A DNA stretch of 64,000 nucleotides from Bradyrhizobium liaoningense (lineage in GTDB: Bacteria > Pseudomonadota > Alphaproteobacteria > Rhizobiales > Xanthobacteraceae): the NCBI RefSeq assembly GCF_018130785.1, contig NZ_JAFCJT010000002.1, positions 744,001 through 808,000 of the forward strand, written 5' to 3'. Below the pieces are notes generated by a model that did not search any database, had not been told where the DNA came from, and worked only from the letters and a program-made list of their open reading frames with translations. Positions 1 to 8,305 of the stretch are shown one piece after another. The position numbers and the translations under genes were made by a program. Within the stretch, counting starts at the first letter, position 1, and every line of letters begins with the position of its first letter.

Positions 1-986
1 GTCTTCTGGAAATCGCTGTCGACGACCGCATTGATCAGATTGCGGTCGCCGATCCTGAAGACGTTGACGTTGACCGCGGGCGTGTTGACGCTGACCACGG
101 GAATACCGCGCTGGCCGGTCCGCGGCAGCACATAGGCGCGGCTGGTGAAGCGCACGAACGGTTTGCGGTCCCGCACATAGACGTTGAACTCGGCCGATTT
201 CGGCAGCCCCTCCTTCACGGTGGACGGCAGGCCGGCGCGCAGATTGATGTTGTAGCGCTCACCGTGCTTCAGCCCGTCGACGCAGAGCTGCTTGCCTTCG
301 GCCGACAGCGCCGGCTTGTCCTGGCCCGCCAGCGCCAAATACGGCGCGAAATCGGTGCGCTTGGCCAGCTCTTCCGAGAACTGGAAGCAGGCGCGCGGGC
401 TCGCCGAATCCGAGTCCACGGTATAGTCGAGCAGCCGGAAGCCGTGCTCGTCGCGCATCTTCTCGTACTGGCCGCGGACGTCGGCGACCTCGCGCAAGTC
501 GAGCGACAGCCGCAGCGCGTCGAGCGCCGGCCGCCACAGCTTGCGTTCGGCCAGCGACTTGCCGAGCACGGCCAGCGCATCCGCCTCCTCGCCCGGGTTG
601 CCGGCACGCTGATAGGCGATGTAGGCGGCGGTCGAGGCTCGCTCCAGCAGGAACGTCTGCTCGCTCGAGCTTTTCGGCGAGATCTGGAAGATCACCTTGG
701 CGAGCCGCAGCCAGTTGCCGGTATCCTCCGGCGTGGTGGCGGCGATCTGGCCGAGCACCGACAGCCCGGTGCGGAAATCATTACGCCGGAAGGCGGCGTC
801 GGCGTCGGTGCGCAGCGTCGCGCTGGTCTTGGCGACTGGCCCCGCTTCGCTCTTGATCTGCGCCTCTAGCTTGATGGCGGAATCGGCGAGGTCATCACGC
901 TTGAACGCCTTGTCAGCGGCCTGCGCGGCCACAAGGCCGAACGCCAGCGTGGCGCAGAATGTGACGGCGCGAACAAGACCGATCAT
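1..986 (-). CDS. Alpha-2-macroglobulin family protein, N-terminal part (runs off the window)
   Basis: The frame is open from an ATG at 986 to the window edge, giving 328 residues of the N-terminus. It begins with a signal peptide (hydrophobic stretch ending in AAQAADKA), then an alpha-helical TPR-like segment, then from about residue 200 a beta-rich region of the kind that precedes the MG domains of bacterial alpha-2-macroglobulins. These are very large periplasmic or lipid-anchored proteins thought to trap proteases. Family assignment rests on my recognition of the N-terminal sequence; the thioester or MG domains that would settle it lie outside the window. Nothing precedes the gene on this strand for 400 bases, so it probably has its own promoter. 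Confidence 0.75.
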   Translation of the reverse strand, partial: MIGLVRAVTFCATLAFGLVAAQAADKAFKRDDLADSAIKLEAQIKSEAGPVAKTSATLRTDADAAFRRNDFRTGLSVLGQIAATTPEDTGNWLRLAKVIFQISPKSSSEQTFLLERASTAAYIAYQRAGNPGEEADALAVLGKSLAERKLWRPALDALRLSLDLREVADVRGQYEKMRDEHGFRLLDYTVDSDSASPRACFQFSEELAKRTDFAPYLALAGQDKPALSAEGKQLCVDGLKHGERYNINLRAGLPSTVKEGLPKSAEFNVYVRDRKPFVRFTSRAYVLPRTGQRGIPVVSVNTPAVNVNVFRIGDRNLINAVVDSDFQK

Positions 987-1400
987 GAAGGACTCCCGGA
1001 AATCACGGCGAACGCCGCGTGAGCATGAAATGCGTGGAAAGGTGACGGACTCAAGGCGATGGAACCAAAGATGCAAATCGTCGCATTCGCCATGACAAGG
1101 CAAGCCCTGAGGAGACCGATCGAGATATCGCCGCGCGCGCCGTCCTGATGGCGCAGCACTACCTGACCCGTCGACCGGCGGCCGTGTCCCGGAAGCTGAC
1201 CAGCGTTCCCGGCGATGTAATCCATCGTCCAGTCCGCTGCCGCTCAACCCGGCACCCTGACACCCCACCGTTCCGCTTTGTCGCTTTAGGTGCGAAAACG
1301 GTTCGGTTCAGGCTTGGCGAACCTGCGGATTTTTCATATGTGGCGTGATAGAAGACCGGCAGGCGGCAGCCGAGGCCGGTCTCAAGGCCGGCCTCAAGAC
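987..1400. other. Gene-less stretch before tRNA-Arg
   Basis: Short overlapping frames on both strands have no family resemblance and no convincing ribosome sites. The stretch must hold the promoter of the macroglobulin gene (minus strand) and that of the tRNA (plus strand). I see nothing else in it. Confidence 0.5.
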
Positions 1401-1477
1401 GGTCCCATAGCTCAACTGGATAGAGTAGCGGATTTCTACTCCGCGGGTTGCAGGTTCGAGTCCTGCTGGGATCGCCA
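1401..1477 (+). tRNA. tRNA-Arg (anticodon UCU)
   Basis: A full cloverleaf is visible. The acceptor arm GGTCCCA (1401-1407) pairs with TGGGATC (1467-1473, one G-T pair). The anticodon stem GCGGA/TCCGC encloses the loop TTTCTAC, giving anticodon TCT. The T arm contains GGTTCGAGTCC, and the 3' CCA (1475-1477) is encoded. UCU reads AGA, a rare codon in such a GC-rich genome. Confidence 0.97.
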
Positions 1478-1682
1478 GCCATCGTCGAATTGACGAGGCT
1501 TTGGCTCGTGGCGCGAGGCATCGACTGCTAGTGACTCGTCCCCTACAGATTTCGGTGCCGTGAACGCACGGTCGCTGATCCGTCCGACTTCACGAACGCG
1601 TGGGCACCCTCGCCCCGGTCTTTGATCCAGACAGATGAGCCCTATCTATGCGCCGGGCGAAGTGCGCCCGATAAGGACTCCG

Positions 1683-1937
1683 ATGCCGGCAACCGAATTG
1701 ACGAGAATGGCTATCGCATCTGCGGTGGCGGTGATCGCAATTTCGTTCCTGGCAATCGACGCAGGCGTCGTAAACACCAGTGTGGTCACAAGGCGCATCG
1801 AGACGGCGCGGGCTTCCATTGCGGACGCGGCTGCGAGCCAGCATCAACTCGCCTTTGCCGTTCAGGCGTGGGCGCGTCCAAGCCGCCAGAAGGCGCACTC
1901 GGAGCCACACTTGGAGCACTGCCTGGCGATCGATTGA
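1683..1937 (+). CDS. Hypothetical single-TM protein (84 aa)
   Basis: Not recognised. The ATG at 1683 is chosen over the upstream ATG at 1635 because AAGGA lies six bases before it. One hydrophobic segment covers about residues 9-28 (MAIASAVAVIAISFLAI), after which the protein is polar and Arg-rich. The end converges on the minus-strand gene at 1989. It could be a chance frame. Confidence 0.4.
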   Translation: MPATELTRMAIASAVAVIAISFLAIDAGVVNTSVVTRRIETARASIADAAASQHQLAFAVQAWARPSRQKAHSEPHLEHCLAID

Positions 1938-1988
1938 TGCAGGCGGGGCATTAGCTCGGCCGACAGCGGCTTTTCGTCCATCTCCAAA

Positions 1989-3260
1989 CTACCATTGCTT
2001 CGTTGCCCACCACCGGGCAATGGCCGTCGCAAGATCATTCCACAGTTCGGTCGGAAGGTCAGGGACCGCAACCCGGACGCTGTACTGATCCGTGGTCGCG
2101 TTGCGAAACCACTCGGTCGCGGCGAAGTCGAAGCCGAAGCTGCCGGCGTGGCGAATGGGGAAGCCTTCGCGGCCCAGATCGCCGCTCATGTCTTCGGCGG
2201 CCTGCCGTGCGGTCGCCTCACTGAGGGCGTCCCTGCCTCGAAGCGTGACATAGAGGCCGTGGGTGAAATGCAGTTCGGCCGAGAGCGACGCCAGCTCGGA
2301 GGCGAAATATCGCGCCGTGTGGCGGCCGTTGCGCAGGATTGCAGCGACACGCTTTCCGGTTAGAGCCCAATAGTCCGCCGTGCCCACGAACGGCGGAAAA
2401 TGCGCCGGCAGCGCCGCGCCGCCAAGAAGCCGCACGGCATTGCGGGTTTCCGCCGCAAGGCATTCGGACATCAAACGGCTTGCGTCGAGGTCCTTCCCAT
2501 TCCAGCGCACGAAAACCGCCGAACCGAGCCGCCCGTATTCCACCCCGAGCGAATCCAGCTTGTTATGGCTTCGCACCATCACCACGGGAATTCCGCATCG
2601 GCCTGCCCATCTCAGGACACGTCGGATGCGGCCCGATCTGCCGGCGAAACATGTCGTGTCGAAGATCAGCAGGTCGAGCGCCGAGCCGTCGCAGCGCAAA
2701 GCCGCGTCGAACGCCCCGGCCAAGGCGCATGAATCCAGCAGCAGAATTCGCGATGAGCCGGCCGGAGCAAACGCTTCTTCCAGCGGCGACTTCAGCGTGA
2801 CAAGCCGCAAATGAGAGACAAAGCCGTCGATCAGTTCCAACGTCTCGCCGTAAGTGCCTGGCAGCACCAGAATATCGGCCCCGTCGATGATCCCTGCGGA
2901 TGCGAGCAGCAACGCCGAGATCGCGGCCATGCCGGAGGCGGTGTAGATCGTCTCGCCGGTGCAACCGCGCGCGAGTTCATAGAACGCGGGACCGTGCACC
3001 TCGAGATCGGCCCGCTGGTAATCGTAGCTGAAGGCAAACGGACCGCTCGCAGGAGACGCGGTCGCGGACCACGCCGTCTCGGTCGCCTTCCAGTCGCGCA
3101 GCTCATGCTCCGCCCGCAGCGCTGCAGCGATCCGGAATTTGGCTGTGATGACCTCATCGACCGACCGCAGACAAGGAAGATGAAGCGGGTCTCTCAGGCA
3201 GTCATTCAGCAGCCCGATTTCCCTGCGCTTGCGGTCCAGATAGGTCTCAACGGTCTCCAT
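1989..3260 (-). CDS. PLP-dependent fold-type I enzyme-like protein
   Basis: A 423-aa protein that resembles the Cys/Met-metabolism branch of PLP fold-type I enzymes. Visible features are a YTASGMAA phosphate/cofactor-loop segment (about 106-113), an aspartate in IFDTTCF (D201) where the pyridine-nitrogen contact is expected, and SHNKLDSLG (231-239) whose K234 is in the Schiff-base position. The flanking GIPVVMVRSHNK context is typical of that lysine. Substrate is not predictable; no amino-acid pathway gene is adjacent. The 72-aa gene just upstream on the same strand (start at 3637) is 158 bases away and may be co-transcribed. It lacks the canonical N-terminal region of methionine gamma-lyase, so it is an outlying family member. 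Confidence 0.6.
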   Translation of the reverse strand: METVETYLDRKRREIGLLNDCLRDPLHLPCLRSVDEVITAKFRIAAALRAEHELRDWKATETAWSATASPASGPFAFSYDYQRADLEVHGPAFYELARGCTGETIYTASGMAAISALLLASAGIIDGADILVLPGTYGETLELIDGFVSHLRLVTLKSPLEEAFAPAGSSRILLLDSCALAGAFDAALRCDGSALDLLIFDTTCFAGRSGRIRRVLRWAGRCGIPVVMVRSHNKLDSLGVEYGRLGSAVFVRWNGKDLDASRLMSECLAAETRNAVRLLGGAALPAHFPPFVGTADYWALTGKRVAAILRNGRHTARYFASELASLSAELHFTHGLYVTLRGRDALSEATARQAAEDMSGDLGREGFPIRHAGSFGFDFAATEWFRNATTDQYSVRVAVPDLPTELWNDLATAIARWWATKQW

Positions 3261-3330
3261 GCGACTCTTGATGCAAATCTCGTCGGCAATATCGACACGC
3301 CCGACCAGCGCCTCGTTTGTTCACGATCCG

Positions 3331-3392
3331 ACTCCACTTCGTTCCCGAAACACGAATCGCCCTTCCGGCAGTCGGCGCGGAGCATGTCTTAA
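3331..3392. repeat. Interspersed repeat, diverged copy (family with 33084 and 33470)
   Basis: The stretch reads ACTCCACTTCGTTC, a short spacer, ACGAATCG, then GGCGCGGAGCATGTCTTAA. The copies near 33.1 and 33.5 kb share the TTCGTTC/GAACGAA hairpin core and the GCGCGGAGC...CTTAA tail. It lies just upstream of the PLP-fold gene. It is the most diverged of the three copies. Confidence 0.5.
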
Positions 3393-3418
3393 TGCCGCGT
3401 TTCGCTCGCTCGGATCGT

Positions 3419-3637
3419 TCATGCATCCAAAGCCACGAGCGCGGACCGCAACCGGTAGGCGTCGATCGCGGCGTTCGACAGCAGCAGCCTCCGCCGCTCG
3501 CCACGCAGCATCATGCGATCGATCCGGTTCAGGATGAAGCGGGCCGAATCCCTGCGCTCACCGGTGAGCAGGCCGGATTGGTCGAGATATTTCCATGCGA
3601 TCTCGAAAGACTGTGCGCGCAATTCGGGGTCTGTCAT
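3419..3637 (-). CDS. Small conserved-looking hypothetical protein (72 aa)
   Basis: A 72-aa all-helical, Arg/Leu-rich soluble protein with no signal peptide or membrane segment. It starts MTDPELRAQSF. It lies upstream of and parallel to the PLP-fold gene. I recognise the general type as a lineage-specific Bradyrhizobium protein but know no function. Composition and codon use match the neighbours. Confidence 0.6.
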   Translation of the reverse strand: MTDPELRAQSFEIAWKYLDQSGLLTGERRDSARFILNRIDRMMLRGERRRLLLSNAAIDAYRLRSALVALDA

Positions 3638-3794
3638 AGCCGCCCAACGTCGGCGGGGAACGGACGTTCCTAACCGTGCAACGTCAGTCCGGCGCGACGA
3701 AATGCGCAGCGCCGTGGAACGAGATCACGGCCAGCACGTTGGCTGCAACGAAATGGAGTGGTGCCGACCCGCCAGCCCCGGTCGGCTTTGAAGG

Positions 3795-3826
3795 GCCCCG
3801 TGCTCGTCCCCGAGCACGGGGCTTTC
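3795..3826 (+). terminator. Strong rho-independent terminator without an upstream plus-strand gene
   Basis: A 12-bp perfect stem (GCCCCGTGCTCG at 3795-3806, CGAGCACGGGGC at 3811-3822) with a TCCC tetraloop is followed by TTTCTC. The T-run lies on the plus side, but no plus-strand gene is recognisable before it. It could end a small RNA starting around 3.65-3.7 kb, or act weakly for the minus-strand gene ending at 3893. Confidence 0.7.
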
Positions 3827-3892
3827 TCATGCATGCCCACCAGCTTCCCAACCCCGGCCGACCATTGACGCGAGATCTCGCCGAGGGGGCGA

Positions 3893-4045
3893 TCAGTCCG
3901 TCTGCTCTTCGCGACGGTCGCGGGCGAGCTGATGCCAGGCCAGAGCCAGCTGGATCAGTCGCTGCCGGTCGGCACCGTCGGAGGACGCCGCGGCCCGCTT
4001 CATCGCGGCCTCGGCTTCGTGCTGTGGGTCGTACTTGGGACACAT
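3893..4045 (-). CDS. Small hypothetical protein (50 aa)
   Basis: The start ATG at 4045 gives MCPKYDPQHEAEAAMKRA, a charged helical protein ending DRREEQTD. The longer frame to 4159 is possible, but its extra N-terminus is low-quality. This is probably a lineage-specific small soluble protein. No motif is recognised. Confidence 0.5.
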   Translation of the reverse strand: MCPKYDPQHEAEAAMKRAAASSDGADRQRLIQLALAWHQLARDRREEQTD

Positions 4046-4234
4046 GAGGTCGAATCTAACCGACCGATATGGACGGGCCGATGGCAATTTCGTCCGTATG
4101 AATGCGGGGTAGTTTTCTCGTCGTCCCGCTCCCCAAGACGCATCTGTGAACTGCGTCACAGCCTGCCCCCGGCGTCTCGGCTAAACATCGCTTCAACCGC
4201 TCGCACCGCCGCGAGAGGGCATGGGTGGTCTGTC

Positions 4235-4393
4235 ATGACACAAGAAGCAACAGCCGAGGCTCACGTCCCGACACGACGCGTAAGGCCCGACCTGTTCGGC
4301 GCCACGTTTCTTGCCACCATCGGTATCGTGATGCTGGCCTGGATCGCAGGCCTGGTCTGGGCCGCGATCGCGTTCTTCAACTGGCTGGTGTGA
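4235..4393 (+). CDS. Single-TM mini-protein (52 aa)
   Basis: ATG at 4235. A polar N-terminus (MTQEATAEAHVPTRRVRPD) is followed by one C-terminal membrane helix, GIVMLAWIAGLVWAAI, ending FFNWLV. It resembles the 53-aa protein at 22313-22474, which has the same design (polar head, then VAMLGWICALGWIAW and a WLL end), so the two look like paralogues. Function unknown. Confidence 0.6.
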   Translation: MTQEATAEAHVPTRRVRPDLFGATFLATIGIVMLAWIAGLVWAAIAFFNWLV

Positions 4394-4441
4394 CGCGCGA
4401 AGCGATCAGTATCGCTTCAGCAAACAATACGCTGCCCCGAC

Positions 4442-4466
4442 AAAAAGAGACGGGCCTGCGCCCGCC
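4442..4466 (-). terminator. Terminator of the glycine-zipper protein gene
   Basis: On the minus strand GGCGGGC-GCAG-GCCCGTC is followed by TCTTTTT. It lies 28 bases beyond the stop of the 4494-5276 gene. Confidence 0.7.
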
Positions 4467-4493
4467 TCCTTGTTTCAGACCTTGCCGGGAGCC

Positions 4494-5276
4494 TCAGTAA
4501 CACGCGCGAGGATCGGCCTGCACATACTGGCCGCTCGGATAGCGGTAGTAGCAATTGCCCTGGGCCAGATAATAGCCGGGCCGCGAGGCAGCCGTGGCGC
4601 CGGCGATCGCGCCGGTGGCGCCGCCGATCACCGCACCTGCGGCCGCGCCCGAGGCGTTGCCCGAGATCAGGCCGCCCAGCACGCCGCCGACGATGGCGCC
4701 GCCAAGCGCGCTTGCGCCGGGATCAGCCGGTGGCGGAGGCGGCGGCGGTTCGTAGGCGACGGGAGGCGGCGCCGGGGCATATGCCACCGGCACGTCGTCG
4801 ATGTAATCCTCGGAGATGTAGGCCGGCGGGCCGGCCATCCGCTGCGGATAATAGTACCAGACGCCACCGACGTCCCACCACCAGCCGGAGCGGCCGTTGC
4901 GGACCTCGTGGCGCCAGCGCCCGCCATCCCAGGCGCGATTGCCGCGATAGGCGTGTCCGCCCCAGTCGCGCTCCGGTGCGGGGCCCCTGGCGTAATTGCG
5001 TCCGGGCGGCGGGCCGCCTGCTCCGTGCGGGCCGGGACCGGGGCCGCCGGCGTGGGGCTGGCCGCCGGGCTGTTGCGCGGGCCGGGCCGCCTGCTGCGGC
5101 GGGGGGCCCTTGCGCATGTTCTGATTGTTCTGGGGCGGCGCACCGGCGCCGGGCCCCGCAGGCGCCTGGGCCGGGGGTCTTGGCGGCAATGAGTCCTGTG
5201 CCCGCGCCGAAAGGGCAACAAGGGACATGGCCGAAACCAAGGGAATGATGATCTTCATGCGGTTGGACGCACTCAT
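4494..5276 (-). CDS. Secreted Pro-rich glycine-zipper protein
   Basis: The ATG at 5276 is chosen because AGGGGG lies ten bases before it; an internal ATG at 5258 lacks such a site. The 260-aa product has a signal peptide (IIIPLVSAMSLVALSARA), a long Pro/Gly/Gln-rich linker, a W/Y/R-rich middle, and near residues 165-215 a run of GxxxG repeats (GAIVGGVLGGLISG, AVIGGATGAIAG) typical of YMGG-type glycine zippers that insert in or line the cell envelope. The C-terminus carries two cysteines (QGNCYYRYP, DPRACY). Probably periplasmic or outer-membrane associated. Confidence 0.75.
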   Translation of the reverse strand: MSASNRMKIIIPLVSAMSLVALSARAQDSLPPRPPAQAPAGPGAGAPPQNNQNMRKGPPPQQAARPAQQPGGQPHAGGPGPGPHGAGGPPPGRNYARGPAPERDWGGHAYRGNRAWDGGRWRHEVRNGRSGWWWDVGGVWYYYPQRMAGPPAYISEDYIDDVPVAYAPAPPPVAYEPPPPPPPADPGASALGGAIVGGVLGGLISGNASGAAAGAVIGGATGAIAGATAASRPGYYLAQGNCYYRYPSGQYVQADPRACY

Positions 5277-5449
5277 GCGTGCTTGACCCCCTACTCTCGC
5301 GATTGCCGTGGCGCCTAGCGCGATAGACGATTCGCCTCGCGCCTGGCTGATGCCGACTGACATAACTGCCCTGCTTTGGTCGGCTAAGTCCCGTTACAAA
5401 TGATTAAGATCAGGGCAATTTTCGGCCCTAGGGGGCCGCCGGAATCGTT

Positions 5450-5686
5450 CTAGCGCGCCGGCTCGATCACATTGCAGTTGGTCCGCCCCGACATCAGGCA
5501 GTCCTGCATCTTGCTGGCCGACGTCAGATCGCGGGCGAGCCACCAGCCGACACCGAGGATCACGATCGCGATGATCAACCCGGCAATCGCCCCACGACGG
5601 TTGTCGCCGGATTGAGGTTTGGCGAGGGATTTGGACTTTTTGTCCGGTTCGGGCTTGGATTCGGACTTTGACTCGGACTTGGACAT
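5450..5686 (-). CDS. Small single-TM protein with Lys/Ser-rich head (78 aa)
   Basis: The start at 5686 gives a highly charged repeated N-terminus (SKSESKSESKPEPDKKSKS), then one membrane helix (AIAGLIIAIVILGVGWWLA), then a tail with two cysteines (MQDCLMSGRTNC). This is a typical rhizobial small membrane protein with the tail outside. Function unknown. Confidence 0.6.
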   Translation of the reverse strand: MSKSESKSESKPEPDKKSKSLAKPQSGDNRRGAIAGLIIAIVILGVGWWLARDLTSASKMQDCLMSGRTNCNVIEPAR

Positions 5687-5762
5687 GGCTGACCGATCGC
5701 CGGGGTGAGCCGGCTTTAGCACCTCTGCGACGTCGCGTCACATCCCGGTCGATCTCTCGAGT

Positions 5763-5990
5763 TCAGCCCCGGGTCTGCCGGATTGCATCCTTGCGCGAGG
5801 TTTCGACCGCCGGGGTGGCCCGCGGTGCGCAGGTCGTGAGCAAGAATGCGGTCCGGGTGCATTCCCAATCCGCGCCGAGGACGGCACTTTCGATCGGCTT
5901 CGGGCGGGCGAGCAACAGCGCGACGCCGGTCAGCGCGACCACCGCGACGGCGATCGCGAGCGCCTTCGGGCTTAGTTGGAAGATCATCAT
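5763..5990 (-). CDS. Small single-TM protein (75 aa)
   Basis: One membrane helix (ALAIAVAVVALTGVALLLA) near the N-terminus is followed by a polar tail with two cysteines (DWECTRTAF, TTCAPRA). It sits 77 bases upstream of and parallel to the previous small gene and has the same layout, with a TM and then a cysteine pair outside. The two may be related and co-transcribed. Confidence 0.55.
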   Translation of the reverse strand: MMIFQLSPKALAIAVAVVALTGVALLLARPKPIESAVLGADWECTRTAFLLTTCAPRATPAVETSRKDAIRQTRG

Positions 5991-6257
5991 GCCCGTGCTC
6001 CGTCTCGTACCGGGCGGACGCTAGGCGCCGCTCCGTGTGATCCCTTATGAGGGAAATCACAATTCGGCAGTTTTTCGGGGCTACGAGAGATCGTCGGGGG
6101 TGGCGATTTTTCGTCTACCTGATCGGCTGCGATTATGGGTGGCTTCGCGACGCGCGTCGATGTACACGCTTCTGCGTCGCGTGGTGCCCGCTATGCCCAG
6201 CCGACGTACCAACAGGCAATGATGTAGGATCGGAAGCGAGGAAGACAAGGCTCGTCG

Positions 6258-6605
6258 ATGAGTGGATTCAGGGAACCCGGTTTCGCAGACCGGCAAAAGG
6301 CGGCGCAGGACGCACGCAAAAATCTTTTGAACAAATTCAAGTCGCAGCCCGGGCAGGACGACCCGGCGGTGGTGGCACGTCGTGCTGAGCGCGAGGCACT
6401 CGCGGCCAAGCGCGCCGAGGCAAAGGCCGCCCGCGAAGCCGAAAAGGCCGAGCAAAAGCGCATTGCGGAAGAAGCTGCAGCGGCCGAAGCCGCGCGGATC
6501 GCACGCGAAGCGGAGGAAGCGATCGCCAGGCAGGCTGAAATCGAGGCCGAGCAAAAGGCCAAGCGCGACGCCCGCTACGCCGCCCGAAAGGCCAAGCGGA
6601 AGTAA
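6258..6605 (+). CDS. DUF6481-type Ala/Glu/Lys-rich coiled-coil protein
   Basis: A 115-aa protein that is almost entirely a charged alpha-helix. It starts MSGFREPGFADRQKAAQDAR and ends ARYAARKAKRK. The N-terminal motif followed by a long Ala/Glu/Lys/Arg helix matches what I recall of the DUF6481 family of alphaproteobacteria. Cytoplasmic. Role unknown, possibly nucleic-acid binding given the basic tail. Confidence 0.7.
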   Translation: MSGFREPGFADRQKAAQDARKNLLNKFKSQPGQDDPAVVARRAEREALAAKRAEAKAAREAEKAEQKRIAEEAAAAEAARIAREAEEAIARQAEIEAEQKAKRDARYAARKAKRK

Positions 6606-6611
6606 CGTTCG

Positions 6612-6641
6612 CAAGTCACGTTCAACTCAAGTCACGTTCAA
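6612..6641. repeat. Tandem 14-bp direct repeat after the coiled-coil gene
   Basis: CAAGTCACGTTCAA occurs at 6612-6625 and again at 6628-6641, immediately followed by TTGAAGTTGAAC, which can fold back on it. It is probably part of the 3' untranslated region. Confidence 0.5.
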
Positions 6642-6666
6642 TTGAAGTTGAACCGAGACATCACCG

Positions 6667-6692
6667 GGGCGGTCCATGTGACCGCCCTCGGA
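6667..6692 (+). terminator. Probable terminator of the coiled-coil gene
   Basis: GGGCGGTC and GACCGCCC form an 8-bp stem with a CATGT loop, followed by TCGGACTTTC. The U-run is weak. Confidence 0.4.
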
Positions 6693-6743
6693 CTTTCAAG
6701 CGTGCGCTTCCGCTTTCGCAGACGTTGCCACGGCGGCGGAAGA

Positions 6744-6986
6744 TCAGTTCTTCTTCATCATCCCGTCGTCTTTCTTCATCCCGTCCTTCGACATGTGGTC
6801 CTTCTTCATGCCGTCGTCCTTGGACATGGTGTCCTTCTTCATGCCGTCCTTGGACATCGTGTCCTTCTTCATCATACCGTCGTCCTTGCCCATCTTGTCC
6901 TGGGCAAAAGCGGCCGGCGACAGCCCGAGGCCAAGTGACAGAGCGGCAGCCGAGACGCCGAGCACGATGCGGGTGCGAATGGTCAT
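6744..6986 (-). CDS. Pentapeptide MXKDX repeat protein
   Basis: An 80-aa secreted protein. The signal peptide ends SPAAFAQ (about residue 29) and the rest is repeats of M-x-K-D-x (DKMGKD, GMMKKD, TMSKD, GMKKD). This is the known MXKDX repeat family of small secreted proteins of unknown role. The acidic/methionine/lysine pattern has prompted suggestions of metal binding, which is inference. The DNA repeat unit is visible as recurring CGTCCTTGGACAT and CTTCTTCAT blocks. Confidence 0.9.
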   Translation of the reverse strand: MTIRTRIVLGVSAAALSLGLGLSPAAFAQDKMGKDDGMMKKDTMSKDGMKKDTMSKDDGMKKDHMSKDGMKKDDGMMKKN

Positions 6987-7282
6987 GAGTGATTTCCCTT
7001 CGAGATGGTGTTTGTCAGCGACGGACGCCGCTATCTGATCTCGACGGATTGCCCGCTGGCGTTGTTACGCGCCCACCGACAAAATTTCTGCGGGCCGGCT
7101 ACGCGAGCGGTAGGTGTGCACCGCAGCAAAGTCGGCACTTGCCGCGGCATTCGGTCTCGAACTATCAGATGAGAGAATATTGGGTGAAAGACCGGCTAGG
7201 ATGGACTACGCGCCGGTCTCAAAGACCCAGCCCACCTCACACCAAACAAGAACCGGCCAAGACCGTCCAAGGGGATACCACC

Positions 7283-8305
7283 ATGCTCACGCGCCGTCAT
7301 CTGATCGCGACCGCCGTCGCCGCACCCGCCATTCTTCGCTTCGGCACCGGAACCGCGCACGCCGCGACCACGCTGAAGATCTCGCATCAATTCCCGGGCG
7401 GTACCATCGACAAGGGCGACTTCCGCGACCGGCTCTGCCGCATGTTCGCGGCTGAAGTCGCCAAGCGCAGCAACGGCGACATCGCCGCGGAAATCTATCC
7501 GAACTCCTCGCTGATCAAGACCAACGCGCAGTTCTCGGCGATGCGCAAGGGCGCGCTCGACATCAGCCTCTATCCGATGCCTTACGCTGGCGGTGAGTTG
7601 CCGGAGACCAATATCGGCCTGATGCCGGGCCTCGTGACCACCTACGACCAGGGCATGCGCTGGAAGAAGGAGCCGGTCGGCAAGGCGCTGACCGACTTCC
7701 TCGCCGACAAGGGCATCATCCTTCTCACCTGGGTGTGGCAGGCCGGCGGCGTCGCCAGCCGCTCCAAGCCGATCGTCGCCCCTGAAGATGCCAAGGGCAT
7801 GAAGGTGCGGGGCGGCTCGCGCGAGATGGACATGGTGCTCCAGACCGCCGGCGCCTCGGTGCTCTCGGTGCCGTCGAACGAAATCTACGCGGCGATGCAG
7901 ACCGGCGCCTGTGATGCCGGTATCACCTCCTCGACCAGCCTGATCTCGTTCCGGCTCGAAGAGGTCGCGAAGTCGCTGACCTCGGGTGCGGGCGCCTCCT
8001 ACTGGTTCATGCTCGAGCCGCTGATGATGTCGAAGGCGATCTTCGACAAGCTGCCGAAGAACCAGCAGGACGTCCTGCTCGCGGTCGGCACCGAGCTCGA
8101 GGCCTTCGGCCGCAAGGGCGCGCAGGACGACGACATCGAGGTCGCCAAGGTCTACGAGAAGGCCGGCGCCAAGGTCTCGGCGCTCGATGCCGCCACCGTC
8201 GGCAAATGGCGCGACATCGCCCGCGACACCGCGTGGAAGGACTACGGCGCCAAGACCAAGACCGCTGCCAACCTGCTCAAGCTCGCCTCCGACGTCGGCG
8301 CATGA
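7283..8305 (+). CDS. TRAP transporter substrate-binding protein (DctP family)
   Basis: A 340-aa periplasmic receptor. The N-terminus MLTRRHLIATAVAAPAILRF has a twin arginine, so a Tat signal is likely. The mature part begins ATTLKISHQFPGG and shows the DctP fold, including a conserved arginine segment (GMKVRGGSREMD) of the kind that salt-bridges a carboxylate ligand in TRAP receptors. The stop overlaps the ATG of the small permease gene (ATGA), and the three genes form one operon. No neighbour indicates the substrate; a carboxylate or aromatic acid is the family expectation. Confidence 0.92.
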   Translation: MLTRRHLIATAVAAPAILRFGTGTAHAATTLKISHQFPGGTIDKGDFRDRLCRMFAAEVAKRSNGDIAAEIYPNSSLIKTNAQFSAMRKGALDISLYPMPYAGGELPETNIGLMPGLVTTYDQGMRWKKEPVGKALTDFLADKGIILLTWVWQAGGVASRSKPIVAPEDAKGMKVRGGSREMDMVLQTAGASVLSVPSNEIYAAMQTGACDAGITSSTSLISFRLEEVAKSLTSGAGASYWFMLEPLMMSKAIFDKLPKNQQDVLLAVGTELEAFGRKGAQDDDIEVAKVYEKAGAKVSALDAATVGKWRDIARDTAWKDYGAKTKTAANLLKLASDVGA

